DNA of 64,000 nt, taken from the NCBI RefSeq assembly GCF_001238275.1, contig NZ_LGTB01000022.1:1-64000 (forward strand). Reading direction: 5' to 3'. Shown here piece after piece: positions 45,036 to 54,830 of the stretch. Origin of the DNA: Bradyrhizobium viridifuturi. Its GTDB lineage: Bacteria; Pseudomonadota; Alphaproteobacteria; Rhizobiales; Xanthobacteraceae. Within the stretch, counting starts at the first letter, position 1; each line of letters starts with the position of its first letter. The translations under genes and the position numbers were made by a program. The notes under the pieces were generated by a model that worked only from the letters and a program-made list of their open reading frames with translations, made no database searches and was not told the origin of the DNA.

Positions 45036-45154
45036 CGCGTCAACAGCCTAAGGCCCGACGAAGATGCGATTCCGGCATGCGTGCCGGGATCGCTCTCGTA
45101 GCCTGCGCGTTCGGTTATGCTTGCCGGCATAATCAGAACGCGCGGGAGGCGCCC

Positions 45155-45961
45155 ATGACCGAACAACATTCCTCCGACTGGCTCGGCCTGTCGGGTCGCG
45201 TTGCCGTTGTCACCGGCGGAGGCGGCGGCATCGGCCGTGCCACTGCGGTCAGCTTCGCCCGTGCCGACGTCAAAGTCGCCGCACTCGATCGCGACGAACG
45301 CGGTCTGGCCGAGACCAAGGCCAGGCTTCGCGAGTTCGGCGACGGCCATCTCGTCGCAAGCTGTGACACGACCAGCGAGGACAATGTCGCTGCTGTCGCC
45401 GACGCCGTCGCGCGCACGCTTGGTTCATGCGACATCCTCGTCAACACCGCGGCGGTGCTGCGTCCCGGCGGGCTCGATACGCTGCCGCTTGCCGAATGGA
45501 ACGCGGTGCTGGCGGTCAATCTCACCGGTTATCTCATCTGCGCGCAGGCGTTCGGCCGCCAGATGCGCAAGGCCGGTCGCGGCAGCTTGATCCACGTCGC
45601 CTCGATCGCCGCCAGCAATGCGCAGGGCCAGAGCGGCGCCTACAGCGTCAGCAAGGCCGGCGTCGTGATGCTCTCGCAGCAGCTTGCCGCCGAATGGGGG
45701 CCGCACGGCATTCGCAGCAATGTGGTCAGCCCCGGCCTGGTCGTCACGCCGATGAGCCAGGCCTTCTACGATACCCCCGGGGTCACCGAGCGGCGCACCG
45801 CCGTGGTGCCGATGCGCCGGATCGGCGCGCCGCAGGACATGGCGGACGCGACGCTGTTCCTGGCCAGCGACCGCTCGTCATATGTCAATGGCGAAGAGAT
45901 CATCGTCGATGGCGGCTACGTGCGGACGCTGATGAGCCACGTGCCGCGGCCGGGGTTCTGA
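45155..45961 (+). CDS. Short-chain dehydrogenase/reductase
   Basis: The 268-residue SDR has the NAD(P) motif VVTGGGGGIGRATA, NTAAVL in place of NAGIL, the catalytic Ser in IHVASIAASN and the YxxxK in GAYSVSKAG. Asp in ALDRDERG at the end of beta 2 points to NAD(H). It ends with the classical SDR end INGEEIIVDGGYV-like VNGEEIIVDGGYV. GGGAGG lies 6-11 bases before the ATG at 45155. Substrate unknown; FabG-like proteins are many. Confidence 0.9.
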   Translation: MTEQHSSDWLGLSGRVAVVTGGGGGIGRATAVSFARADVKVAALDRDERGLAETKARLREFGDGHLVASCDTTSEDNVAAVADAVARTLGSCDILVNTAAVLRPGGLDTLPLAEWNAVLAVNLTGYLICAQAFGRQMRKAGRGSLIHVASIAASNAQGQSGAYSVSKAGVVMLSQQLAAEWGPHGIRSNVVSPGLVVTPMSQAFYDTPGVTERRTAVVPMRRIGAPQDMADATLFLASDRSSYVNGEEIIVDGGYVRTLMSHVPRPGF

Positions 45962-45985
45962 GGAGGCGGCTACCGCAAACTCAGT

Positions 45986-46106
45986 GTCGTCCCGGCCTTG
46001 AGCCGGGACCCATAGCCACGAATGTTTGTTGGTTGAAGGATGGGGCCACAGCGGCGTTCCACAATGGAGCCCTGTGGTTATGGGTCCCGGCTTTCGCCGG
46101 GACGAC
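45986..46106. repeat. Dispersed palindromic element, copy 4
   Basis: GTCGTCCCGGCCTTGAGCCG opens it, with GGGACCCATAGCCACG; TGTGGTTATGGGTCCCGG and GCCGGGACGAC close it. It lies between converging SDR and prs genes and could act as their bidirectional terminator. Confidence 0.8.
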
Positions 46107-46112
46107 AGAGTG

Positions 46113-47066
<954 letters not shown>

Positions 47067-47245
47067 CGATGCTTCCCCCCGCGCCTTGCTGGATACGATG
47101 TTCAGCATCTCAAGTCCTTACAGAACCGGCGGGTTTTCGGTGCGCGAGGGAATATCAGGCAGGCGGCTCCGCTGGCAACCCATTAGGTCGCCTTCGCCAC
47201 GGTTTTCCTGGGCAAAAAACGCATTTCCCCGGGAGATACCGGGGG

Positions 47246-47853
47246 TTAGTTGGCGGAATAGCTGAGGGCCACGGTCTCGGCGGGGGCCGGGGCGCTGACC
47301 ATCGCCGGCCCGCGGAGCTCCGGTGCTGGGGCCGGGCCATCAGCCGGGCCGCCATTGATCATGCTGGAGAGGCCACTGAGGCCGGCCTGGGCGATCTTGC
47401 GCAGCACCAGATCGTCGGCGGCGGCCCAGGCGTCGCGGCCGGCCTTGCCTGCGGGCTCCTCGCCCGAGAGCCGGAGCGCGCGTTGCTGATTGCTGTCGTA
47501 GACGTCCCAGACCCACGCGATCATGGTCCGGCCGCGCACCACCTGCGCCGACAGATAGCTGCGCACACGATAGGCCGCAGCGCCTTCGCGCGACACGATC
47601 GAAAGGCTGCGCAGCTTGGATTCGCTGTCGAGCACACCCACCATGCGGTCGAACACCTGGGGCGCGGGCCGTCGATCGATTCGAACGCGACGGTTGCGCC
47701 GCTGCCCGCCGGGGTGGCCATGGCATAGGAGTCGGCGACATTGCCGCCGGCCGCGCAGCCGCCGAGCGCACACGCGATCGCCAGCCAGGTGGCCGCGAGC
47801 GCGGCACGCACGGCTGTCCCAGTTTGAAACTGGTGGTTTGACGCTTCCCTCAT
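47246..47853 (-). CDS. Putative lipoprotein, one frameshift
   Basis: The N-terminus has a lipoprotein signal: a hydrophobic stretch (AALAATWLAIACALGGC) with lipobox LGGC, Cys at residue 33. The mature part is SSxDxxP-like then VFDRMVGVLDSESKLRSLSI, RSYLSAQVVRGRTMIAWVWDVYD; the C-terminus is Pro/Ala-rich. The frame breaks near 47666 after FESIDGP; one added base joins the two halves into about 202 residues. A family of Bradyrhizobium envelope lipoproteins with unknown role; if lipidated it would depend on lgt and lspA. Confidence 0.78.
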
Positions 47854-47955
47854 TGCGTCCTGCGATATCGTTAAAACGGCTTAACGTCTAGGGCAGGACG
47901 GCCACAGCACTTAACCGATCCGATGGCCACGCCACGAGGTTTCGGATTTCCTTGC

Positions 47956-48888
47956 TCAGTCAGAGAGATGGTGCCGCATAGCTGCCGTGATCCATGCCCA
48001 TTCGCGGTTCGGGCTCGCGTCCGGCGACTGCCCGCGCATGATGGCGACCAGTTCCCAGTAACGCGCCGCGCGGGCATCGTGCAGCGCATACTTGCCGCGA
48101 ATCCAGGTTCGGAATTCCAGATCGGGTTCTCGTTTCAGCAGTCGCGCCGACGTCTCCAGCCAGTCGCGCGCCAGTGTCTTGCCGGCTTCCGAATCCGGCG
48201 CGAGGCCACGCGCGACGATCTCCTTGGCGCTCGCCAATACGGCCTCGTTGGCTTGTTGCCAGGCGGCGAGGTCCAGCATGTGATGATTCCAGACGTCTTC
48301 GGCGTTGGCGCGCATGTTGGCGACCAGCGTGGGATCGCTGAGCATCTGCGACAGCTCGATCCAGGCATCGCATTGTTCCGGCGTCGGCTCGTCGGGCAAT
48401 TCGGGCACGCTGGTTTCGATCATCTGCCGGATCCATTTCCGGTCGATGTTGATGCCGTCGGATACTTTCTCGAAGAAGCGTTCGACGACGTTGCGGCGTT
48501 CAGTGCGGGACAGCTGCGTCATGGTCAGGAATCTCCTCAGGTCTGCTTCGGTGAGTTGCGGTGAACGCAACGCAGCCCGCAGGGCCGAGGCGACGCGGCG
48601 CTGCGCCGCGATCTCCGCTTCCAGCGTCTCGAGGCGGAGCTTCAGCGCCTCGACGAGCGAGAGTTCCTTGGTCAGGACCTCACGGATGGCGTCGAGACCG
48701 AGCCCCGCATCGCGCAGGCAGCGGATCAGGTCGAGGCGAACCAGTTCGTCGTCGCTGAAGACCCGATAGCCGCTCGCGGTGCGGCCGGCCGGCGGCAGCA
48801 AGCCCTGGTCCGAATAGAAGCGGAGCTTGCGGACAGAAATTCCGCTGAGCCGTGCCGCCTCGCCGATGCTGTAGGTGCGTTGTGTCAT
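47956..48888 (-). CDS. MerR-family transcriptional regulator with long C-terminal domain
   Basis: The 310-residue protein has a MerR N-terminus (YSIGEAARLSGISVRKLRFYSDQGLL) with winged helix and a coiled-coil dimerisation helix (LVEALKLRLETLEAEIAAQRR). A C-terminal domain of about 190 residues, helical and Trp-rich (RNAEDVWNHHMLDLAAWQQANEAV), resembles no metal-sensor tail; it has no Cys, so a small-molecule or drug-type effector is likely. A MerR-type promoter lies directly upstream (48895-48925). It is downstream of pgeF on the same strand. Confidence 0.9.
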   Translation of the reverse strand: MTQRTYSIGEAARLSGISVRKLRFYSDQGLLPPAGRTASGYRVFSDDELVRLDLIRCLRDAGLGLDAIREVLTKELSLVEALKLRLETLEAEIAAQRRVASALRAALRSPQLTEADLRRFLTMTQLSRTERRNVVERFFEKVSDGINIDRKWIRQMIETSVPELPDEPTPEQCDAWIELSQMLSDPTLVANMRANAEDVWNHHMLDLAAWQQANEAVLASAKEIVARGLAPDSEAGKTLARDWLETSARLLKREPDLEFRTWIRGKYALHDARAARYWELVAIMRGQSPDASPNREWAWITAAMRHHLSD

Positions 48889-48894
48889 GCGCCG

Positions 48895-48925
48895 CTTGTC
48901 CGGTCTCCAGCAGGTGGAGAGTCAA
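48895..48925 (-). promoter_or_regulatory. MerR-type promoter with 19-bp spacer and palindromic operator
   Basis: On the minus strand TTGACT (-35, 48925-48920) and GACAAG (-10, 48900-48895) are separated by exactly 19 bases, the overlong spacing of MerR-controlled promoters. The spacer holds the palindrome TCTCCACCTGCTGGAGA (48920-48904), with 6-base perfect arms. The predicted start of transcription coincides with the merR ATG at 48888. Confidence 0.65.
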
Positions 48926-48962
48926 GCCGCTTGTCGCACAAAAATCGTGGGGGTGTCCGGCG

Positions 48963-49729
48963 TCAGCTTCCAGCGCGATGGCGTGAACGTGCCGGCCGTA
49001 ATCGGCTTCCTTGCGGTGCACCGAGCGGCGATAGCTGAAGCATCGCTCGTCGGAATAGGTGTCGATGCCGAGATCGTCGATCATCAGCACGCCGGCATTC
49101 TCCAGCCGCATGCGGATGAAGCCGGCGAGATCGAACATCGCATGGCCGTCGCGTTCGGCGGGCATGAAGAATATGCCGTTTTCCGCATCGGCCTCGATGA
49201 AGCGTTCGACGAACTCGCCGCCGACCTCGTAGGATTCCTTGCGGATCAGCGGCCCGATCGCGGCGACGATGCCGCTGCGCTCGGCGCCGAGCTTCTCCAT
49301 CGCATCGATGGTCGATTCCAGCACGCCGGTCAGCGCGCCCTTCCAGCCGGCATGCGCCGCGCCGATCACCCGCGCATCGGGATCGACGAACAGGATCGGG
49401 CCGCAGTCGGCGGTCGTGACCGAGATCGCAAGCCCTTCGATGCGCGTGACCAGCGCATCCGCCTTCGGCCGTGCAGCGCCGTTCCACGGGCCGGTCACGG
49501 CCACGACGTCGGGCGAGTGGACCTGATGCACGCTGATCAGGTGGTCGAGCGGCACGCCGAGCTGCTCGGCCATCCGCCGCCGGTTCTCCGCGACATTGGC
49601 CGGATCGTCGTGCGAGCCGAGACCACCATTGAGGCCGGCATAGATGCCCTCGGAGACGCCACCCTCGCGCGAGAAGAAGGCGTGGCGCAGGCCCGGAATG
49701 GCCGACAGCAGCGGTGATCCCAATGTCAT
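48963..49729 (-). CDS. pgeF: Peptidoglycan editing factor PgeF (multicopper-oxidase-like purine/AMP enzyme), probable frameshift at the end
   Basis: The protein begins TLGSPLLSAIPGLRHAFFSR and has the family zinc/catalytic motifs ISVHQVHSPDVVAV, TTADCGPILF and GAAHAGWKGALTG, with YRRSVHRKEADYGRHVHAIA at the C-terminus. It hydrolyses misincorporated muropeptides or acts on purine nucleosides. As written the frame runs on to 48680, overlapping merR by 209 bases on the same strand, which is implausible. A one-base loss near 48967 would place the normal stop at 48963-48965, right after HAIALEA, giving about 255 residues. The start overlaps the methyltransferase stop (ATGA). Confidence 0.82.
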
Positions 49730-50844
49730 TGTTCGGTCTCGTCAGGCTGATCGCTGAGGCCCGCGATCGAGGTGAGGCGCGGATCGGAGATGGCCATGAC
49801 CTTGAACATCGAGCCCATCCCGCCGCGCCCGGAATCGGTCAACCGCCTCAGTGCACCGGCGATGTCGGCGGACATTTCGGGGCTGGCTTTCGCCATCAGT
49901 CCTGCGGCGCGAGCCTCGACCCCGAGGCGCTTGAGGAAGTCGCCCTGCGTCGCCGGCCCGTGGACGAGCGCGCCGACGTCCTCCGCGGCCCGCGCCAGCG
50001 CCTGGAAGTCGACATGCGCGGTCACGTCGGCCTGCCCCGGGTTCTTCAGCGGGTCGGCGAAGCTGTGGCGCGCGATCGCCTGGAAGGTGTCGCCGGCGTC
50101 GCTGCGCAGATGGCCGTAGTCGATGATCAGCGCGGCGCCGTCCTGGTCGCGCACCCGCGTCGCTAGCTTCATGATCTCGTTGTCGGGCCGCCACTCGAAC
50201 ACCGCACCGAGCGGCGCGGCGCGCACCAGCGGCGGCAGCAGCACCTCGAAGTGCGGCGTCGGCTCGGGGGCGGGCGCGAAATACAGGCTGCCATTGGCGT
50301 CCATCCCGACCGTGCGCTCGTGCCAGCCGGTCTCGCGGCGGACCATCTGGTGGATCGGCAGCACGTCGAAATATTCGTTGGCGAGGATGACGGCCGGTCC
50401 CTCGGGCACATCGTCGATGCTGTCGTGCCAGGTGATGTTGCGCACGCCGGTCAGCGTCGCCTGCTGCTTCTCGCGCAGCACCGGATTGACCTCGACGAGA
50501 TGGATGCTGAGCGACTGGTAGAGCGGCGGCAGCACGCGAAGCGCTCGCAGCGCGTCGGCCATCATGGTGCCGCGGCCGGGTCCGAGCTCGATCAGACGGA
50601 ACGTCTCGGGCGAGCCGATCGCGCGCCAGATCGAGGCGCTCCACAGCCCCAGCAGCTCGCCGAACATCTGGCTGACCTCGGGCGCCGTGGTGAAGTCGCC
50701 CTCGCGGCCGAGCGGATCGCGCGACAGGTAATAGCCGTACTGCGGATGCATCAGGCACAATTCCATGTAGCGCCAGACCGGCATCGGCCCGGATAATTTG
50801 ATCAGCTTCCTGATCTCATCCAGCAACGGGGAGGGTTCGCTCAC
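49726..50844 (-). CDS. MidA/NDUFAF7-type SAM-dependent methyltransferase
   Basis: This 372-residue protein of the DUF185 family (PF02636) has LCLMHPQYGYYLSRDPLG, GDFTTAPEVSQMFGEL, the SAM motif LIELGPGRGTMMADALRAL, and ILANEYFDVLPIHQMV. In eukaryotes the family methylates an arginine in the NDUFS2 subunit of complex I; in bacteria the target is presumed similar but not proven here. Its stop overlaps the pgeF start (ATGA) and lgt is 24 bases upstream, so lgt, this gene and pgeF are probably one unit. Confidence 0.9.
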   Translation of the reverse strand: MSEPSPLLDEIRKLIKLSGPMPVWRYMELCLMHPQYGYYLSRDPLGREGDFTTAPEVSQMFGELLGLWSASIWRAIGSPETFRLIELGPGRGTMMADALRALRVLPPLYQSLSIHLVEVNPVLREKQQATLTGVRNITWHDSIDDVPEGPAVILANEYFDVLPIHQMVRRETGWHERTVGMDANGSLYFAPAPEPTPHFEVLLPPLVRAAPLGAVFEWRPDNEIMKLATRVRDQDGAALIIDYGHLRSDAGDTFQAIARHSFADPLKNPGQADVTAHVDFQALARAAEDVGALVHGPATQGDFLKRLGVEARAAGLMAKASPEMSADIAGALRRLTDSGRGGMGSMFKVMAISDPRLTSIAGLSDQPDETEQ

Positions 50845-50868
50845 GGCCTTCCTTGGAATGAACTTGCG

Positions 50869-51714
50869 CTAGGTTGGAGTTGTCGGCGCCGGCCCGTTTG
50901 CCCTGCGGCGAACGGCGGCCGTGATGATGATAGCGCCCACGATAATCATTGGCACCGACAGCAGCATCCCCATGGTTAGTCCGCCCCACAGGAATCCGAG
51001 CTGCGGGTCCGGCTCCCTGAAGTGCTCGCCGATGATCCGGGCGATGCCGTAGATCGCAATGAAGCTGCCGAGGATCAGGCCGGGCCGCTTCAGCGCACCC
51101 ATCCGGATCATGATCGCCAGCACCGTGAACAGCACGATGCCCTCGAGGCCGGCTTCATAGAGCTGGCTCGGATGGCGCGGTAGCGGCCCGCCATTGGGGA
51201 AGATCATGGCCCAGGGCAGGCTCGGGTCGGCGTGCCGGCCCCACAATTCGCTGTTGATGAAGTTGGCGAGCCGGCCGAGGAGCAGCCCGATCGGCGCGAC
51301 CGCGGTGGTGATGTCGCCGAGCGACAGGATCGGGATGTCGTTGCGGCGGGCAAACAGCATCACCGCGGCGACGCAGCCGAGGAAGCCGCCGTGGAACGAC
51401 ATGCCGCCCTTCCACAATTCGAGGATCTCGGACGGGTGCGCCATGAAGAACGGCAAATTGTAGAACAGCACATAGCCGGTGCGGCCGCCGACGATGATGC
51501 CGATGGTGACCCAGAGGATGAAATCGTCGAGCTGCGGCAGCGTGATCGGCGCGGGGCCGCCCCACAGCCGTTCCTTCTTGATCAGCGAGCGGGCGTAGAT
51601 CCAGCCCAGCACGATGCCGACGATATAGGCCAGCGCATACCAGCGGATTACGATCGGCCCGAGCGCGAGCGCGACGGGGTTGAACACCGGAAAGTCGATC
51701 AGCAGGAACGGCAT
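50869..51714 (-). CDS. lgt: Prolipoprotein diacylglyceryl transferase
   Basis: The 281-residue inner-membrane enzyme with about seven helices transfers diacylglycerol from phosphatidylglycerol to the lipobox Cys. Motifs include WKGGMSFHGGFLG (His-Gly-Gly), the Lgt signature GRLANFINSELWGR and HPSQLYEAGLEG. It acts before LspA (13.9-14.4 kb) in lipoprotein maturation. The next upstream gene (dienelactone hydrolase) ends 15 bases away. Confidence 0.95.
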   Translation of the reverse strand: MPFLLIDFPVFNPVALALGPIVIRWYALAYIVGIVLGWIYARSLIKKERLWGGPAPITLPQLDDFILWVTIGIIVGGRTGYVLFYNLPFFMAHPSEILELWKGGMSFHGGFLGCVAAVMLFARRNDIPILSLGDITTAVAPIGLLLGRLANFINSELWGRHADPSLPWAMIFPNGGPLPRHPSQLYEAGLEGIVLFTVLAIMIRMGALKRPGLILGSFIAIYGIARIIGEHFREPDPQLGFLWGGLTMGMLLSVPMIIVGAIIITAAVRRRANGPAPTTPT

Positions 51715-51729
51715 CGTGCGGGTTGAGAC

Positions 51730-52464
51730 TCAGTTCACGAGGTTGCGCCGGTAGAGCGCGAGCAGCCGCTCCCAATGGCGTTCGGCGGCGTCGCGGTCAT
51801 AGACCGGGCGCTTGGGGAACGCAAAGCCGTGATGCGTGCCGGGATAGATCTCGCCCTCGTTGTTCGATCCCTTCATGCCGGCCTTCACCTGCTCGATGAT
51901 TTCCTGAGGCGCGTAGATATCGGTCTCGGCGCAGGCGAAATAGAGTTCGGCTTTGGTCTTTTGCGCGGCAAGATGCGGACTGTCGGGCTGGTCGGTCGCC
52001 AGATGCGTGCCGTAGATCGAGGCGGCGGCCTTGACCCGATCGCCGAAATGCGTGGCCGCGTTCACCGCATAGCGCCCGCTCATGCAGTAGCCGACGGTGC
52101 CGATGATGTTGGTGTTGGCGGCCTTCTGCGTCTCGGCGTAGGCGAGCAGGCCCCTGGTGTCTTCCATGACCAGCGGGATGTTGAGCGAGTGCATCAGCTC
52201 GAACATGCGCTTGCGCTCGGGCGATTCCGGATCGGGATTGATCGGGCCGAGCTCCATCACGCCGGCGCGGTAATACATGTTGGGCAGCATCACGTAATAG
52301 CCCGAGGTGCCGAGCCGGCGCGCCATGTCGCGCAGCTCCTCGCGGATCGCCGGTGCGTCCATGTAGAAGATGACGACCGGGAAGGGGCCGCCGCGCTCGG
52401 GATGGGTGATGAAGGTGGTGGTCTTGCCGTCCTTGGTGGGGATCTCGACGGTCGCTTCGATCAT
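51730..52464 (-). CDS. Dienelactone hydrolase family protein
   Basis: The 244-residue alpha/beta hydrolase has the nucleophile Cys in VGYCMSGRYAV and the acid and base in FACAETDIYAP and GTHHGFAFPKRPVY, the Cys-His-Asp triad of dienelactone hydrolases. It may cleave an enol lactone or act as a broad esterase. No catechol-degradation genes are near, so the substrate is unknown. ATG 52464 follows GAAACGCCATG context without a strong ribosome site; the next gene on the same strand is lgt. Confidence 0.9.
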   Translation of the reverse strand: MIEATVEIPTKDGKTTTFITHPERGGPFPVVIFYMDAPAIREELRDMARRLGTSGYYVMLPNMYYRAGVMELGPINPDPESPERKRMFELMHSLNIPLVMEDTRGLLAYAETQKAANTNIIGTVGYCMSGRYAVNAATHFGDRVKAAASIYGTHLATDQPDSPHLAAQKTKAELYFACAETDIYAPQEIIEQVKAGMKGSNNEGEIYPGTHHGFAFPKRPVYDRDAAERHWERLLALYRRNLVN

Positions 52465-52654
52465 GGCGTTTCTGCTCGCGTTATGTGTGCGATTTCTCTT
52501 GTGGGTTCATACGATTGCAAGGAAACCGGAGCATGACAAGGCAAGCTCCCGCCAAGGCTGCCATTTAGGCCTGCCATTCGCGGCGGACTTGAACCGGATG
52601 GCGGGGATCGCCATTGTCTTATCGCGATTCAGTGAACGCGGAGAGTTTTGCCAG

Positions 52655-52915
52655 ATGACCCAGACCAGCAACCGGTTTTTCGATGAGATCGGCCGTCTGA
52701 TGAACGATGCCGCGGGCGCCGCCCAGGGCGTCAAGCGCGAGGTCGACACGGTCATGCGCAACCAGGCCGAACGCATCCTGCGCGACCTCGACGTGGTCAA
52801 GCGCGAGGAGTTCGACGCGGTCAAAGACATGGCCCGCCTGGCCCGCGAGGAGAACGAGGCGCTGAAGGCCCGGATCGCCGCGCTGGAAGCCAAGCTCGGC
52901 GGTTCGGCGGGCTAA
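52655..52915 (+). CDS. UbiK-family accessory factor (coiled coil)
   Basis: The 86-residue protein matches the BMFP/UbiK family (PF04380): FDEIGRLMNDAAGAAQGVKREV, then VVKREEFDAVKDMARLAREENEALKARIAALEAKLG, the conserved FD-KDMA-like helix and C-terminal coiled coil. UbiK helps assemble the ubiquinone biosynthesis complex and forms trimers. AGAGTTTTG lies before ATG 52655. It is monocistronic between divergent DLH and a small unknown gene. Confidence 0.9.
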   Translation: MTQTSNRFFDEIGRLMNDAAGAAQGVKREVDTVMRNQAERILRDLDVVKREEFDAVKDMARLAREENEALKARIAALEAKLGGSAG

Positions 52916-52984
52916 CGAGCCCGGCCGGCGGCAGGGCATTTCCGACCTCCCATCTCGAACCTTGCGGCCCTTCCAGTCGGGAAC

Positions 52985-53197
52985 ATGACTGAAGCCGTCA
53001 AAGAAGCGTATCTGAGGGAGACCCGGACATTGCTCTCGGGCCATCCGACTGAGCTCCAAATATTTGAGGGGCTGTGGGCGGCTGAGAAGTATCGAGAGGC
53101 GTTCCTAGCGGTCGACAGCGCGGTAAGGAACCTGGGACTGGCCCGCACCGAGCAAGGCGAGAGGGCGGACGAAGATTTTTACTGGACATTCCGGTAA
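52985..53197 (+). CDS. Small hypothetical protein
   Basis: The 70-residue product (MTEAVKEAYLRETRTLLSGH) is helical, acidic and has no signal peptide, membrane segment or Cys. I recognise no family. Ribosome site is weak (TCGGGAAC). Its codons are less strongly GC-biased than neighbours (for example CTA, TTT, TAT, AAA), suggesting either foreign origin or spurious call. It lies between the UbiK-type gene and rplY. Confidence 0.5.
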   Translation: MTEAVKEAYLRETRTLLSGHPTELQIFEGLWAAEKYREAFLAVDSAVRNLGLARTEQGERADEDFYWTFR

Positions 53198-53380
53198 ATT
53201 GGCAGCTCACCTCGCCGAGGCGCGCGAGCAAGAAAAATCCCTTCATTTCCTTGTCATTTCGGCCCTTTGGGGCTAAAAGCCCGCCACGTCCGCGGCCCCC
53301 GCACCCCTGGAGGCTTGCTGTGGACTTGAGCATGGGCCGCGCTGCGGCCTTTAACTTTTTAAATACAAGGACTTAACGCT

Positions 53381-54103
53381 ATGGCGACCGTCAAGGAATT
53401 GAAGGCGACCGCGCGTCCGAAGAGCGGCAAGGGGGCCGCCCGGGCAGAGCGTCGCGCCGGGAGAGTTCCCGGAGTGATCTACGGAGACAACCAGCCCCCC
53501 GTCACCATCTCGGTGGACGATCGTGAACTGCGCCAGCGCATCCTGGCGGGCCGGTTCCTCACCACGCTGTTCGACATCGATCTCGAGGGCAAGAAGCACC
53601 GCGTGATTCCGCGCGACTACCACCTCGACCCGGTGAAGGACTTCCCGCTCCATGTCGACTTCCTGCGGCTCGGCGAAGGCGCGACCATCCGCGTCAGCGT
53701 GCCGCTGCACGTCATCAACGCGGAAGCCGCCCCCGGCATCAAGCGCGGCGGCACCGTGAACATCGTCACCCACGCGCTCGAGCTCGAATGCGCGGTCGAC
53801 AACATTCCGCAATACATCGAAGCGGATGTCGGCAGCCTCGAGATCAGCCACTCGCTGCATCTCACCGACGTCAAGCTGCCGAAGGGCGTGAAGTCGCTGA
53901 CCCGCGAGGACGCGACCCTGGTCACCATCGTGCCGCCGTCCGGCTACGCCGAAGAGCAGAAGGCCGCGGCTGCGGCGGCTGCCGGTGGCGCTGCTCCGGC
54001 AGCGGGTGCTGCGGCTCCGGCCGCTGCGGCTCCGGCTGCGGGTGCTGCGGCTCCTGCCGCGGGTGCCAAGGCTCCCGCCGGCGGTGGCGACAAGAAGAAG
54101 TAA
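53381..54103 (+). CDS. rplY: 50S ribosomal protein L25/general stress protein Ctc
   Basis: The 240-residue protein has the L25 5S rRNA-binding N-domain (KSGKGAARAERRAGRVPGVIYGD) and the TL5/Ctc beta C-domain (VHVDFLRLGEGATIRVSVPL). The tail beyond residue about 190 is an Ala/Pro repeat (AAPAAGA units) ending DKKK, much longer than in E. coli L25. An AAGGA site precedes the ATG. A 9-bp hairpin (TCGGCGCGC/GCGCGCCGA, 54113-54142) separates it from pth. Confidence 0.95.
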   Translation: MATVKELKATARPKSGKGAARAERRAGRVPGVIYGDNQPPVTISVDDRELRQRILAGRFLTTLFDIDLEGKKHRVIPRDYHLDPVKDFPLHVDFLRLGEGATIRVSVPLHVINAEAAPGIKRGGTVNIVTHALELECAVDNIPQYIEADVGSLEISHSLHLTDVKLPKGVKSLTREDATLVTIVPPSGYAEEQKAAAAAAAGGAAPAAGAAAPAAAAPAAGAAAPAAGAKAPAGGGDKKK

Positions 54104-54158
54104 CCGATCAGGTCGGCGCGCGATCATCTGATGGCGCGCCGATGCGGGATGCCGTGCC

Positions 54159-54773
54159 ATGCGCCTCTTTGTTGGTCTCGGTAATCCAGGCGCGAAATAC
54201 GCCAGCAACCGGCACAATATCGGCTTCCTGGCGGTCGACGAGATTGCACGGCGTCATGGTTTCGGACCATGGCGCCGTCGCTTTCAGGGCGAGACCTCGG
54301 AAGGCGTCGTCGATCGCGAGAAGGTCGTGCTGCTGAAGCCGACCACCTACATGAACGAGTCCGGACGCGCGGTGCAGGAAGCGGCGAACTTCTTCAAGCT
54401 CGCGCCCCCCGACATCACCGTGTTCCAGGACGAGCTGGAATTGCCGCCGGCCAAGGTGCGGGTCAAGATCGGCGGCGGGATCGCCGGCCATAACGGGCTG
54501 CGCTCGATCTCCGCGCATATCGGCAACGAATATCGGCGGGTGCGGCTCGGCATCGGTCATCCCGGCGTCAAGGAGCTCGTGCACAGCCACGTGCTGTCGG
54601 ACTTCGCCAAGAGCGACCGGGCGTGGGTGGAGGCCTTGTGCCAGGCCGTCGCCGACAATGCCGGACTGCTCGCAGCGGGGCACGATGCGTCGTTTGCGAA
54701 CAAGGTGCATCTGACGATGCAGGCCAAGGGATTTTTCGACAAGGGTGAGTACGGCGGCGACAAGCCGGCCTGA
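54159..54773 (+). CDS. pth: Peptidyl-tRNA hydrolase
   Basis: The 204-residue enzyme recycles peptidyl-tRNA dropped from ribosomes. It has FVGLGNPGAKYASNRHNIGF, with catalytic His in RHNIG, TYMNESGRAV, and GGGIAGHNGLRSI. The rplY-pth-ychF order is a common alphaproteobacterial translation cluster. A hairpin CGTCATGCCGGC/GGCCGGACATGACG (54783-54812) follows, before ychF. Confidence 0.96.
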   Translation: MRLFVGLGNPGAKYASNRHNIGFLAVDEIARRHGFGPWRRRFQGETSEGVVDREKVVLLKPTTYMNESGRAVQEAANFFKLAPPDITVFQDELELPPAKVRVKIGGGIAGHNGLRSISAHIGNEYRRVRLGIGHPGVKELVHSHVLSDFAKSDRAWVEALCQAVADNAGLLAAGHDASFANKVHLTMQAKGFFDKGEYGGDKPA

Positions 54774-54782
54774 TCCCCTTGT

Positions 54783-54812
54783 CGTCATGCCGGCGCAAGG
54801 CCGGACATGACG
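54783..54812 (+). terminator. Hairpin between pth and ychF
   Basis: Stem CGTCATGCCGG / CCGGACATGACG with a CGCAAGG loop lies 10 bases after pth. There is no T-run, so it may attenuate rather than stop transcription into ychF. Confidence 0.5.
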
Positions 54813-54830
54813 AGATGGATAGAGGAAGAC

